The position numbers were made by a program, and so were the translations under genes. DNA of 64,000 nt, taken from Thozetella sp. PMI_491 (Eukaryota; Ascomycota; Sordariomycetes; Chaetosphaeriales; Chaetosphaeriaceae). The notes under the pieces were generated by a model. That model worked only from the letters and a program-made list of their open reading frames with translations, was not told where the DNA came from and searched no databases. Positions 21,488 to 31,943 of this stretch are shown here, in pieces. Positions within the stretch are counted from its first letter, which is position 1. Each line of letters starts with the position of its first letter. The stretch is from contig MU270018.1 of the NCBI GenBank assembly GCA_021432635.1, positions 1,614,796 through 1,678,795 on the forward strand, given 5' to 3'.

Positions 21488-22350
21488 TCAGGCGATGACC
21501 ACGGCAAGTATAATGATGACTGCGATGACGGCCAGGATGATTAGCAGACAGCAGGCCTTGCCCCTCGCCTGCCTCTGATACCGAGCGGCTCTGCGCAGCT
21601 CGAGGTCAGCACCCTCCGTGTCTGTCCGCACGTTCTCGACGTTGTTAGCGATCGTGTCGAGCTGTTCACCCTGCTCGGTCACAATCTGCGCAACCTGCTG
21701 GAACAGGACGTTCAGGTCGCCTACGCCCTGCTCGATGTGACGGATCTCCTCCTCGCGCTCTATGATCAGCGCTTCCTGGAAGTCCACCTCGTCCTGCGCC
21801 GCCAGCCGCGTGAGCTCCTGTTGTTGCAGCTGCTGCTCTTGTTGTGGGCTTCCGGAGGCACCAGCCTCCGAGTCGATGGCCGCCTTGGCCGCGCTCACCG
21901 AGGCCTTCTGCTTCTCAAGCGCCTGCCGTTGCAGGCCCTGGAAGTCAGAGAGGGCGACCTGGAACTCGCGGGAGAGCTTTTGCTGGGTGTATTTCTGTGT
22001 GGCCTAGAGGCGACAGTTAGCACGCCGCGTTGCCAAATCGGGAGCGCGAGAAGGTGATGACGCACCGATGGGTCCTCCCAGGTCTGGATCTTCTTCACGC
22101 CTTCGCCAACCTCCTTGAACTGCTCCCGCGACTCCTCAAGAAGCTCGTGTACCCGCTCTCGGACGCGTGGCGTATCCCTCCGCGTGCCCAGATGGCTGAC
22201 CTCGCCGCTGAGCCGCTGGTTGTTCCCGCGCAGCTTGAAGAGCTTGTCCATGAGGTCCTGCGACAGGCGCTTGAACTCCGGGTCGTCCGAGTACCCAGGG
22301 CTGCCGCTGCGCTGCCCGGCCTCGAGCGAGGATAATTGATCAAACGACAT
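21488..22350 (-). CDS. PEP12: Pep12-like endosomal/vacuolar Qa-SNARE (syntaxin)
   Basis: Two exons (22350-22066 and 22003-21488; 62-bp intron, GTGCGT donor, TAG acceptor) encode 266 residues. An N-terminal helical Habc-type region (about 20-160) follows MSFDQLSSLEAGQ. The SNARE motif spans about 175-235 (ALIIEREEEIRHIEQGVGDL, NVLFQQVAQIVTEQGEQLDT), with the Qa zero-layer glutamine in the EQGEQLD segment. A single C-terminal anchor (CCLLIILAVIAVIIILAVVIA) ends the protein. The arrangement and loop sequences fit Pep12, which directs Golgi-to-endosome/vacuole fusion; Vam3-type function is often merged with it in filamentous fungi. Divergent from NDC1. Confidence 0.9.
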
Positions 22351-22733
22351 CGTGACTGTAGCGATGCGCAGCGATGCAGTATTGCTGTCGGCTGGTTCGT
22401 GAGGTTGGAGGAGGTTGTCTTGCGTTGCGCTAGCGGGGCGAGGGGAATCGGGGTGCTTCTTATCCGCCGTCCGGGCAGCGCTCGTGATACCGCTCGAAAC
22501 TGGGTGCCTTGCATGAGGGTACGTAATGGAGGGAGTCCAGCCACATGAAAGTGGCTGGTCATGTGGCGAGTGACTACCAACCAATTTGTGGACCCGCCTA
22601 AGGCTCCAGGCGCGGTTTCCATCGCGACAGCTCTCTGCCGAACTTTTTATTTACAAGAGCCAGCAAAAGGCGACGACAGCGACGACGAACCACGACAACG
22701 CATTGCTTAGCCCGACAATGCGCTGCTGTGAAG
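22351..22733. promoter_or_regulatory. Divergent promoter, PEP12 / NDC1
   Basis: A 383-bp divergent promoter. An upstream ATG at 22718 opens a 16-codon frame that overlaps the NDC1 start out of frame and could lower NDC1 translation. Confidence 0.4.
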
Positions 22734-24757
22734 ATGGCGCCGGCAACAGTCAGAAGGGCTCCGTATAAGGATTTTCTCCAGCCGGCTCTGCACCGGCGGT
22801 TCTCAACCACAGCTTCCATCCTCCTCGCGATCGCATACCTCCAGGCTTTGTGGTTGGCGAACTGGAACTCATGTACGCCCTTTCTCCCACCCGCACTGCT
22901 CTAACCATCGCTAATCTACTTTCAGTTTTGTGGTCTTGGTTCCCCGTCGGCCCGGCCGGCATCCGCACCCTCTTCCTCGCCATCTGCGGCCTCTCCATCA
23001 TCATCCTGCGAATCGCCCAATATCACGTCGGCATCCGCACCTCGACCTCGGCATTTCAGACATTCACAAAGAATGCCTTGAAGCTTCAGACCGTCGAAGC
23101 GGTGGTGACATACGTGTTCTCGGCCTACATCTTCAGCCAAGTCTACCTATGGTCTCTTCCTACGGATGCCGGGCTCGGGTGGATCACATACTTCTCGGGT
23201 GACAGGGCGAGGCTAAACGAGAAGCCAATCTTCTTGACGACGCATCTCGTCTTTCTTGGGCTCGAGCAGGCGCTGTTCCATCTGTTCAAAGACAACGACA
23301 GGCTGGCACTGGGAGTGGCGAGGCCTGCGCCTGGGAATGGAAAGCCAAACGGCGATGGCGCAAACCAGATCAAGATGTTCCGCAACAAGCTGCCCGAGAT
23401 TGTTCAGCATTCCATCTTCCACTCAGTTATCGGCCTCGCCCTCAGCCTGGTTATTTATCCCATGTTTCTTCGGCAGCCGGCGTGGCGGATCAGCCTGCTC
23501 TTCTTCCGCCCGTTCTACAGCCTACCGGAGACCAACATGACGCCAATGTCCTACCCCTTCACCCTTTGGGTTTTCATGCGCTGCATTCTATCAGGCTCCC
23601 TGGTGATTTCCCTATGGGCCGCCGGGAATGCCGCCTTCTCGATCTTCCTGGTCAAAGAGCCCTTGAAGAACAGGAGACCTCTCACCTCCGAGTCCAAGGA
23701 TCCCAATGGAAGTCTTCTCAACGGGCTGAAGAGCAAAAAGCTCTCTATTCAGGTACACCCATCACCCGACAGTTCAATGGATGTCAATTGCTGACGCATA
23801 CAGTGCTTTGCCGTCTGGGAGCTAGCTTTCATCGGACGTGACTACGAGGAGCGGCGGAAAATGATATATGAAGACATCGGGCGGAAGGACGGCCCCATGT
23901 GGTCGCAGGTCTACCAGATTTGTCTCGAGATCGTGAAAAGCATCGAGGGCAGGATTGATGAATCCACAAAGAAACCCGATGCCGAAGCCGAAAAGGCGAA
24001 GGCCAAGGAACTAGAGGAGAAAGAGCGAGAGAAGGAGGAAGAGGAGAGGAGGAGGAAGCGGAGCAAGCCTCCGAAGGACGATCCCATCTTTCAGAGCACG
24101 CCTCAGAAGAAGGACTTCCTCAGCCAGGTTGAGAGGGAGGCCAAGAAGGCCATGTCGTCGCCTGGTCAGACATCCCCGATTCGGCCGATCGCCGAGAAGG
24201 CGTTTGCTGTCGCCAAGGATACGATTGTCAGCAGCCTCGGGGCGAACGGGGATGACCCCAACAACGTGGTAAAAGAAGCCGCGCTCAAGCTCCTCAACTG
24301 TCAGGCCGGCTGGCTATTCCACAAGGAGTATAACCGCTACATTGAGACGGTCGTCCTAGGTACTCCCTATGGAGAGCCTAGTCTCTACATCAACGCGGCC
24401 TACGCCCTCAGCCAGTTCTCGCTGCACAGCCTCCGGGAGGACAAGTACGGGAACGTGCAGCGGGATATTGCGTCCATCATCCGGACCTTTACTAGCGTCA
24501 CGAGGAAGCTGGAGGCCTTCAAAAAGAGCACGCCGAACCACTGGACAGATGTGACTAAGAGCCGCGAGACGCCCGTGGTGGACGAAATCATCACGGCGCT
24601 CAAGGAAGGGCTCGGCCAGCTTGTCGAAAGCTTCGAGCCGTATGCACGAGACCTGCGGCTAAGCCTGACGGACATCCGACTCGCGAAAGAAGCGGCTGCG
24701 CTGCCTGAGCCCCAGGAGGTACTGGTTGGCCGGCAGCCTGAGATGCGGCAGTTGTAA
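22734..24757 (+). CDS. NDC1: Nuclear-pore and spindle-pole membrane protein Ndc1
   Basis: Three exons (22734-22872, 22926-23752, 23804-24757; introns 53 and 51 bp) encode 639 residues. The N-terminal half has about six membrane segments (for example TTASILLAIAYLQALWLANW, TLFLAICGLSIIILRIAQYH, HSVIGLALSLVIYPMFLR) with the family landmarks QTVEAVVTYVFSAYIFSQVY and FFRPFYSLPE. The C-terminal half faces cytoplasm/pore: it begins CFAVWELAFIGRDYEERRK, carries a highly charged Glu/Lys/Arg coiled coil (about 390-435) and ends in helices. Ndc1 anchors nuclear pore complexes and inserts spindle pole bodies into the nuclear envelope. The length fits filamentous-fungal Ndc1. Confidence 0.93.
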
Positions 24758-25738
24758 TTAGAAAGAAATGGCAGAGAGGAAACCTGCCCACATGACGTTG
24801 GACTGGGATCGCCAGTCGCATTGAGACCTTTTGCAAGCGGTGGTTAGACAAAACTGCAAAAAGGTACTATGCCAATAATCGGTAAACGAGAACAAAGGAA
24901 TACTGAAGCGCAAATGTGAAGGCGAGACAGGAAAATCGCCGAATAGACACCGCCTAGCAATCCCGTCACAGCTCGACATGGGGCCGTGTCTCGCGAGATG
25001 GCATTAATATTACCCATGGTTTTCCTTATACCAAATTATCAATAGGTGCTGTCGATGCTTGCAAGCATCATCCCCATTATAATCTAGAGCAAACGTAAGC
25101 GAGTGCACAGGTATCTGAGACCACGATAAGCAAACCCAACGGTGCTAAAATGGAACCAGTGTCTCTCTAACAAACTAGAAGCGGCTATTAGAGTGCGCAA
25201 TTAGTGGGCGTGGACAGTTGCGGAATGCAGCAACGATACCGCAGCGATGTCTCCCGTATGTACTGAAGTAGGCGAGTTGGCCTGGCGAGGATTAACCCGT
25301 TGTGTTGATCGCTGGAACTTGGGGGTCAAAGAAAGCTACCCCACAGCCGGTACAGGGCACAGGGGCGGTCGGGCCAACCCATGTCTTGGCCTGTGTACCC
25401 CAATTTCCCGGTTGGGCGAGAGCAACGCGGTCTGTTCCCGTGGCACGGTCACCCAACCTCAACTTTTTTGCCTCACCCGCAGCGAGCGCCTGTCAAAGCT
25501 CGTTGCCTTTCAGCTCCGGGTTCCTGTCGGCCGACTCGTCCCTTCGCTCTTTTCCATGTTTTCTGCCTCTATCCGCGTCCGCTGCGGTCCCGATTGAGCC
25601 GCCATGCGACCACTGCCCGCGTCACCCGCATCGCCCGCCGTCGTGTCTCTCCTTCCGGTACAAAGACGTCATCCGTTCAGCGCGTGCCAAGGTGCCTGAG
25701 CTCCCCCTCTCGTCCCTCCGACGGGTCTCGCCAGCACC
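24758..25738. other. Intergenic: NDC1 3' region and DLT1 promoter/leader
   Basis: About 980 bp. The last 300 bases are C/T-rich and probably the DLT1 leader. Open frames at 25247-25811 have leader-like composition and are not supported as genes. Confidence 0.45.
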
Positions 25739-27103
25739 ATGTCGGCAACCTCGCTCGCCTTCAAGATCGTCTACAATGCTCTCTACTACTTCCTCTACCT
25801 CGTCCTGTTAGCCTTTCTAATCGTCACGCCCGCGGACCTCATCCACCAGGCCCTCCAGCACCACCAGGGCTACATCATCCTCGTCATCGCGCTCTGCTAC
25901 CTCGTCACCATCATTTTTGTCGCCTTCATCTACGCCGCTCGCTTGTACATCAGCCGCTCCGTGCTCGCATCCATACCGAAGCAATGGATTCCCGTGGAGA
26001 AGGGCGATATGCCAAGGATGGTGCGCGCCTTGGTCGCCGAGTACCTGAGCCGGAGCGCCGCCATCACGTACGAGGCCCGGCCGCGCATCCCCCCCGTCAC
26101 CGCTCCCGGAAACGCAGAGCAAGGCGATGAAGAGGAGGGCCACGCCCCCCAACCCGGCGCACAGGGGCTGCAGATCCACAGGATTGCGCAAAAAGGACCG
26201 GAGGATGGTGCCATTACCATCACCATTCCGAAGCACAAGGCCCCCTGGGGCGAAATCGAGCATCCGGGATGGGCGTCCCCGCTGTCGCCGGACCTCCCCG
26301 ACCTGCAATACAACTCCGTCATCTCCGAGCTGCCCAACCTGATCGAGGCAAAGGCACTTACCTTGGCGCCCGAAGATCCAGAGTCAAGCCCAAGCCAGCC
26401 CATGCTCGACGCTGAAGCCGTCGGTCTTCTGCAGAGAGCAGATAATATGGGTCTGCGGGACTATCTGGCCCATCTGGCAGAACTCGGAGTGATGGAGCCT
26501 TCTCCTACCATCGCTGACTTTATCACGAAGTACGAGTATGCCCGCTTTTCAGCCAGGCCGCTCTCCAACGATCGCTTCCGCGACCTCATGCACCTCTTTG
26601 CGGAGGTGCTGCGGGCCATGGGTCCCATGGACCCCGCCGTGCTCGATCCACAAGCGGAGGGCGACGACGACAACGATTCGTTGCGGGCGCCGTCCTACGA
26701 CACCGACATCGACAACGACGCGCCCATGAGGACCAACCCGTCGACGCCCGGCAGCCGCCGTAGCCTGCGCCGCCGGCGGAGCGGCGGGAGCCTGGGTATC
26801 GCGCGCAAAGGAAGCACAAGCACGACAAACTCGAGACTGCAGCGGCCAGGCTTGGTCGCGCGCAACTCGTCCGCCAACACGTGGCAGTTCCGCACCGCCC
26901 CGACCACACCCAAGAGCCGTCGCACCGCCATCTCGCGCTCGTCGAGCACCAACAGCTTCGCACAGACCCGGCACCCGTACCCGGCCAGCGAGGGCTCTAG
27001 CCCCAGCGTACGTTCGCTTTCGGGTGGCTCGGTCATCCGGCTAGCGGACACCCGAGACGATACGGATCTACCATATGTGCTAAGGCATCCTCGTACGCAA
27101 TGA
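25739..27103 (+). CDS. DLT1: Defect-at-low-temperature protein 1 (Dlt1) homologue
   Basis: A single exon of 454 residues with an ATG in good context (ACCATGTC). Two N-terminal membrane segments (about 8-30 and 42-67: FKIVYNALYYFLYLVLLAFL and YIILVIALCYLVTIIFVAFI) are followed by SIPKQWIPVEKGDMPRMVRA, then PWGEIEHPGWASPLSPDLPD, LQYNSVISELPNLIE and TIADFITKYEYARFS. These are the conserved blocks of fungal Dlt1, a membrane protein needed for growth in the cold, of unknown biochemical role. The C-terminal 120 residues are Ser/Arg/Thr-rich and disordered. A decayed partial copy of this tail lies 1 kb downstream. Confidence 0.9.
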   Translation: MSATSLAFKIVYNALYYFLYLVLLAFLIVTPADLIHQALQHHQGYIILVIALCYLVTIIFVAFIYAARLYISRSVLASIPKQWIPVEKGDMPRMVRALVAEYLSRSAAITYEARPRIPPVTAPGNAEQGDEEEGHAPQPGAQGLQIHRIAQKGPEDGAITITIPKHKAPWGEIEHPGWASPLSPDLPDLQYNSVISELPNLIEAKALTLAPEDPESSPSQPMLDAEAVGLLQRADNMGLRDYLAHLAELGVMEPSPTIADFITKYEYARFSARPLSNDRFRDLMHLFAEVLRAMGPMDPAVLDPQAEGDDDNDSLRAPSYDTDIDNDAPMRTNPSTPGSRRSLRRRRSGGSLGIARKGSTSTTNSRLQRPGLVARNSSANTWQFRTAPTTPKSRRTAISRSSSTNSFAQTRHPYPASEGSSPSVRSLSGGSVIRLADTRDDTDLPYVLRHPRTQ

Positions 27104-27718
27104 GGGTCCAACTAGAACGGGTTATGATATTATGATGTTATGACAAAAAGGTGGCAGCAAGGCGCACTCTGGAAGACTTGGGAGAGACTCACTTTGGATC
27201 TGGCGAAGCATCACCGGGGTATTGTTTAATGCTAATTCTATACACTAATTCTCCCATGATGTATGTGCCTTCTTCGAGCAAGTGTGAGTGCAGAAAGTCG
27301 AATACGGGCCAAGTCCTTTGGCTCCGTAGCACCATAGAAGGTGCGAATGCAAGCAAGGAGATACGAGATATATTCGGATGCTGTTATCAGGACATGAGCC
27401 CGTAGATGCCATCCTGCCCAAAACAGGACAACAGCTGAAAAAATCGGGCAAGGTTCGCAGAGAGAAACGAGGGAGGGCCACTGGGCATGTCAAACGGGCA
27501 TGTCAAACGGCCTGAAGGGGGGGATGTAGTCTTTCGGTGTATGGATCACGATGGTGGCCAGAAGCCGCGATGTCGCATCTAGCAGGGCTTGAGTCTGCCT
27601 AGAAAGCCCACGCCGTCACTCGCCAACATCACCAACCCGCCATCCGGGGTTCGGCATTGGCTGTAAATCGACCAGTAACGGTCCCCGCTGCGCGTTTTAG
27701 GTTTTGGATCCGGAAGTC

Positions 27719-28184
27719 GAGAATAGGTGGTACGCGGACCACAGGCCGACCGACCAATCCAGCGGCCCTCGAAGAGGGCTAGCCGGGCGTACAGGGGCCT
27801 GCCGGCGTGGTGGATCTGTAGATGGACCTGTGGCGTTACTGTTTGTGTGTGGACGTATTGGGCACTCGTAGAGCATATGACGACACCGGCTCAGTGGATG
27901 GCTGGTCACGTGAGGACCCAAGCACGACGAACGACTTGCAGCGGCCCGATTTGGTCGCGCACAACTCATCGCCCAACACGTAGCAGTTCTGCACGTTGCC
28001 GACCTACGAGCCGCTGCACAGCCATCTCGCGCTCGTCGAGCACCAACAGCTTCGTGCAGACCCAGCAAGCCGGCAGGCAGGTACTGGGAGGTAGGCACCG
28101 GCAGGCACCTACAGCCGTCGGTGCAATACCCACCCCTGCCGAGAATAGGCTTGGCACGCGGACGGCAGGCCAGACGACCAATCA
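27719..28184 (+). repeat. Imperfect direct repeat, about 44 bp, 420 bp apart
   Basis: Both copies begin GAGAATAGG, share ACGCGGAC and end GACCAATC, with scattered differences and small indels. They flank the DLT1-like fragment, which suggests a duplicated and mutated segment. No ends of a known transposon are recognisable. Confidence 0.5.
27920..28066 (+). pseudogene. Decayed partial copy of the DLT1 C-terminal coding region
   Basis: This stretch aligns with DLT1 positions about 26820-26973. Shared blocks include GCAGCGGCC, TTGGTCGCGC, CCAACACGT and, nearly unchanged, CCATCTCGCGCTCGTCGAGC followed by the same ACCAACAGCTTCG. Differences are mostly C-to-T or G-to-A (for example ACGTGGCAG to ACGTAGCAG, TTCCGC to TTCTGC, GCGCGCAA to GCGCACAA) plus small indels that break the frame. 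The pattern resembles repeat-induced point mutation after a duplication, though the sample is too small to prove it. Confidence 0.7.
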
Positions 28185-28308
28185 GTGTGCGCATGCAGGG
28201 TGGCCCCTATGGTTTTGGGACAAAAGTTGCCTCCCGCGCTACGGTCCCGGGTCGCTGCCGACCGACGAGACGGTGAGACGACCCACGGACACACCCACCA
28301 CCCAAATC

Positions 28309-28314
28309 TATAAG
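28309..28314 (+). promoter_or_regulatory. TATA box of the metalloprotease gene
   Basis: TATAAG lies 194 bp upstream of the ATG at 28503, followed by a C/T-rich leader. Position and context fit a core promoter. Confidence 0.45.
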
Positions 28315-28502
28315 ACTCGACCACTAGACCCTCACAATCCGAAGCCACTCCTCAGCGTCCATCAGTTCTCTCTTTCGTACCTAATCCTAGTAAAGCCCCT
28401 CTCTTGACATTTTGCAATTCACCCCAAACCTTTGGACAGTCGACCTTGCTCGCATTTCTTAGTGTCTTAGGCACCTTTTCCTGGGAAACTACGTAGTCGA
28501 CA

Positions 28503-29570
28503 ATGCACAACAGTCTTCGTCACGATGCTCCCCCCGGCGCCGCCAAGCACAGCCGAGAGACCAAGAAGAAGTCTTCGGAACTGGTCATTGGGGCTGACAA
28601 GGCTAAGATGTCGCTCTCGTTCACCAAGAACAGAATGATCATGGCACAAGACGATACTTTGGGTGACAACAACGTCGAGATCAGCCATCACCAGCCTCGC
28701 GTCCTTCTCGTGGAGCGGAAGCGCCACGACACGCCTCCTACAGTAGATCTATCACAATCTAGCGATCACAGCGACCACGTGCGCCCAATGTCTCCTGCAG
28801 CTACTTACAGCATGGTGCGTGATACTCCAGAGAGCTGCTCAAGGTCGCAAAACGCCTCGTTCACCCTCAACCAGGACATCTCTCTGTGCTGCATAACGGA
28901 GCCGCTCTCTGGCCATCATTCCTCGCTCCGAATAGGAAAAAACGGCTTGATAACGCTCTGGGAAAAGGGCGTCGAACTTACCTACTCGGTGGATTCTGAC
29001 AGTTTCCCAACAACAAAACACAAAAACCTAGCGATGGACGCCCTCGAAAAAGCCTCGGAGAGTTATAACGGCCTCGGCCTAGGCGTGACTATCAAACATG
29101 TTACGGAGGGTAAGCCGGCTGTGTTCCAGCTCGTGTACCGAGACGCCACTGTCCGTGGGGAACGGAATGTGTACGCGAAGTCCTTCTTTCCGAGCAGCGG
29201 GCGCGCGAAGCGCAACCTTGTCGTATATGCCCTGTCGCTTGAGCCGTTCTTCTCCGAGGAGTACACGCGCAAGAATCTGGTGGAGGTCTTTCACCATGAG
29301 CTGGGGCATGTCTTCGGTCTGCGCCACGAGCGTGCAGACAAGGACGAGAAAGACAAGTCGGTGCTCTTCGGGTCGGAAAATTCCGGGTCAGTGATGAATT
29401 CGTACACGCCGGACAAGCTAAGCATGCATGAGAGTGATAAGAAGGGACTGAAGGAGCTCTATGAGTACAACGAGAGCTATTTCAGGGAGATGCCTGTGGT
29501 GAAGGTTGTCCCTGAGCCAAGTCTCGCATCCAAGGCCAAATGGAGCCTATGGAGGTTGGTGTGGCATTAA
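28503..29570 (+). CDS. Metzincin-type (zincin) metalloprotease, probably intracellular
   Basis: A single exon of 355 residues. The zinc site is complete: HELGHVFGLRH (His265, Glu266, His269, His275) with the Gly272 of HEXXHXXGXXH. A methionine (Met298, in GSVMNSY) is placed where metzincins have the Met-turn. The region before it (about 130-262) contains ITLWEKGVELTYSVD and LGVTIKHV, consistent with the beta-sheet half of a zincin domain. There is no signal peptide or membrane segment; the first 110 residues are hydrophilic and probably disordered. Such zincin-domain proteins occur as variable families in Sordariomycetes; the substrate is unknown. It sits in the gene-sparse part of the window with a TATA box. 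Confidence 0.8.
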   Translation: MHNSLRHDAPPGAAKHSRETKKKSSELVIGADKAKMSLSFTKNRMIMAQDDTLGDNNVEISHHQPRVLLVERKRHDTPPTVDLSQSSDHSDHVRPMSPAATYSMVRDTPESCSRSQNASFTLNQDISLCCITEPLSGHHSSLRIGKNGLITLWEKGVELTYSVDSDSFPTTKHKNLAMDALEKASESYNGLGLGVTIKHVTEGKPAVFQLVYRDATVRGERNVYAKSFFPSSGRAKRNLVVYALSLEPFFSEEYTRKNLVEVFHHELGHVFGLRHERADKDEKDKSVLFGSENSGSVMNSYTPDKLSMHESDKKGLKELYEYNESYFREMPVVKVVPEPSLASKAKWSLWRLVWH

Positions 29571-30491
29571 GTGTCGCGGAGAACCCTCTGAGCGGTCGAA
29601 TAATTCCTATGTTTGTTTACTTTTGGTCAACGGATATTGAGATGACGTAGATGGATGTCTCGGTTATTGCTGGTTATTGCTTTAGGGCATGCACACGTCT
29701 CTCAGCCACGGCTGCCGGAGCTTCAACACATGTGTAACCATTATAGGCGGAGTTTCAACAGGCACCTAGGAAAAAGGGTGGGGGGGAGGGGGGCTATGGT
29801 TCTATGGTTTCATTTAAAACTTTCCTTAATACCTTACGCTATTTAGCAGCCAACAGATGTTCGGCAAAACCACAAATTCCAAAAGGGCAGTTCCTCGTGG
29901 CGAGTGAGATCGTATGGCAGGCTCTCGGACAGGCCTCACCAGCCGCCTCTTCCCCGCAGCTTCAACGGTGGCGACGCGGCTGGCTCGGCGTGCTGCTAAG
30001 CATAAATCGGAACCAGGGAAATCAAGCGCGAGCCAGCTGCCTCGACCATGAGATCTGATGGGTTCAAGCGTCCCGACCAAGGAGGTCAGGAGGTCAGGAT
30101 GGGAAACACAGTTTCCATTGCTCGGCGCTCAGCGCTTTCTTTTAGTGGGTCGAGACTATAGCGCAGAGCTAGGAGTAAGTCTCGTCGGTGGATAAAAGCT
30201 CGTGGTTGGCATTGGTTCGCACCATAGCGGCGCTCTTCGTTTCTGTCTCCCCGAAGGTTCAAGACGGGCGGCCGGTTCCTGCAGGAATAGACGGGGCTTT
30301 CCTCGACCCTTCTTGATTCTCTCTCGTTGTTAGATCGTCGTTGCGGCTGGCGAGCGAGGCTATCCTATATCTTGATCCTCTCGCCTTGTCTTTCCCGACC
30401 GCCTCCGACCGCCTGTTACTGCGTCCGTTCGCTTGAGGCAGGCGACCCCTTCCCCGGGCACTAATGGAAAACGGTGTGCATTAAGCGCCTA

Positions 30492-30809
30492 ATGGACGGG
30501 AGAGAACCTGCATTCCCCTCCCCCGGCGATGCGAGGGGCTTGTGGCGACCCCCTTCTGCCCGCTGTGGGCTGCTGCAAACTGCAGTCCAGGGGTTGCAGC
30601 TGAGCGACCACCCTTCTGCCCGCTGTGGGCTGCCGCAAACTGCAGTCCACGGGTTGCAGCTGAGCGACCATTCGGCAATGCAGCGTGCCTCGACGCTGAC
30701 CGTGGACGCGACCCTGGGATTTCTCCAGCAGCGGGGCAATGCCATCCGACTTACATCCACAGAATTTCCTAATGCAGTTGACGGCAGCCTCGCTCCAACA
30801 ATTAGCTAG
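30492..30809 (+). CDS. Doubtful 105-residue ORF containing two 20-residue repeats
   Basis: A frame of 105 codons starts at the ATG at 30492. It contains two tandem 20-residue units (PSARCGLLQTAVQGLQLSDH and PSARCGLPQTAVHGLQLSDH), then a non-repeated tail. The reverse strand is open across the same repeats, which weakens the case. A promoter-like stretch lies 300 bp upstream. No family is recognised; treat as unproven. Confidence 0.25.
   Translation: MDGREPAFPSPGDARGLWRPPSARCGLLQTAVQGLQLSDHPSARCGLPQTAVHGLQLSDHSAMQRASTLTVDATLGFLQQRGNAIRLTSTEFPNAVDGSLAPTIS
30551..30670. repeat. 60-bp tandem repeat, two copies
   Basis: Units at 30551-30610 and 30611-30670 differ at only a few bases. The period of 60 is a multiple of three, so the repeat keeps any reading frame through it. 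Confidence 0.85.
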
Positions 30810-31729
30810 CCGCCGGGTCAGCATGGATGGTGTAGGGCTTTCATCTCTAGCGTAGAAAAATGCGCACTGTTTCACGCTGACTGCATACACCTTTACCCCT
30901 CTGCATCATCCTACTGACGGCCACCCTATTCTTGTAGACCGTCCGCCTGGTCCAACTTTTGACCGCTCCCGCAAATTCCTGTCCAGTGGCCATCTATGGT
31001 ACTGCATGTCCGGGCATCTTCGCTTCTGGAGAGTTCCGTAGGTGTCCTGTGATGACTAGGTGTGCAATCTGTACGCACAGAGGCAGGTAAACCAAGTTAC
31101 ACGAGGCATAAGGTACAGAAACGGGCCGTTGCTCGCCGTTGCCGGTTGAGGGGGGAGAGGGGGAAATCCCCCTTTGTCGGGATCGCAAAGGCGACAAGGG
31201 TGGGTCTCGGCACTCTGGTGGACCATTTCTCTCCACCAATTGATTGAGGCCCACATTTCCAAATTGGGATACCACTGGTTGTATCCAAAAGCAATTAAGC
31301 AACGCCCTTGTCCTATTATGTGGGGAGGGGGGACCACTGCACACCTCCAGCCGTTGGTCAATGGCCCAAACCCATTGGGTCTAGGGCCTAGCCAGCGCGT
31401 CATATGCCCCCATGCCAGTCTATTGGCAATGGCTGCCTTGAGGGGGTGTGCGGCGAGCGGTACATCTCTGGATCCTGGAAGCGGGCCGCGTCGGGCTCGT
31501 GGGCTCACAGTGGCAGGTAGGCGGACGGGATCTAGGGGAATGGGCGGGCGTTCGGTGAGCACCCTTGCTTCGACGGCCTTGCGCAGAAGTCCAGAGCAGG
31601 TCGCCACCGGCAGGCTGTACTAGCCAATTACAGCAAGGGAGCGGCGCCAGTATTCGAGAACCCGCCCCTCTTCTACTTTCCCTTTTGGGGAAATTCAGGT
31701 ATCTCTCCTTCCACGGCCATCGGAGAGCT

Positions 31730-31737
31730 ATATAAGC
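31730..31737 (+). promoter_or_regulatory. TATA box upstream of the small two-exon gene
   Basis: TATATAAG lies 207 bp upstream of the ATG at 31944 and is followed by a C/T-rich leader. It is a strong core-promoter match. Confidence 0.55.
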
Positions 31738-31943
31738 TTCGGAAGACTCCCTCTTCTCAATACCAGCGTCGACTTGTTCCTCTCATACAATTTGTCAGTA
31801 GCACATCTCCTAGGCCCTCTGACCTGCTTTCTGCTGGCTTCCTACGTTATTGACACATCTATCCATCCCTTCCTTGTTTCCCCAATAGCCTACGTTCGTC
31901 CAAGACAGTTCAGACCTAAGCAAACGACTTGAAAGGAAACAAG

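Larger units (their letters stand above)
27104..28502. other. Intergenic with decayed repeats, and metalloprotease promoter
   Basis: About 1.4 kb without an intact gene. It holds a 13-bp tandem duplication (GGGCATGTCAAAC, 27483-27508), an imperfect direct repeat of about 44 bp (27719-27762 and 28141-28184), a decayed copy of part of DLT1 and a TATA box for the next gene. Confidence 0.6.
29571..31943. other. 2.4-kb intergenic region with one doubtful small ORF
   Basis: No well-supported gene. A promoter-like stretch (GGATAAAAGC near 30190, then C/T-rich sequence to about 30440) precedes a small frame with an internal 60-bp tandem repeat, listed separately. 30900-31620 has overlapping frames on both strands that I do not believe. 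A TATA box for the next gene lies at 31730. Confidence 0.5.

Noticed and set aside
30994..31623. Overlapping frames on both strands that might be a transposon remnant
   Set aside because: No reverse transcriptase, transposase or terminal repeats could be recognised in any frame.
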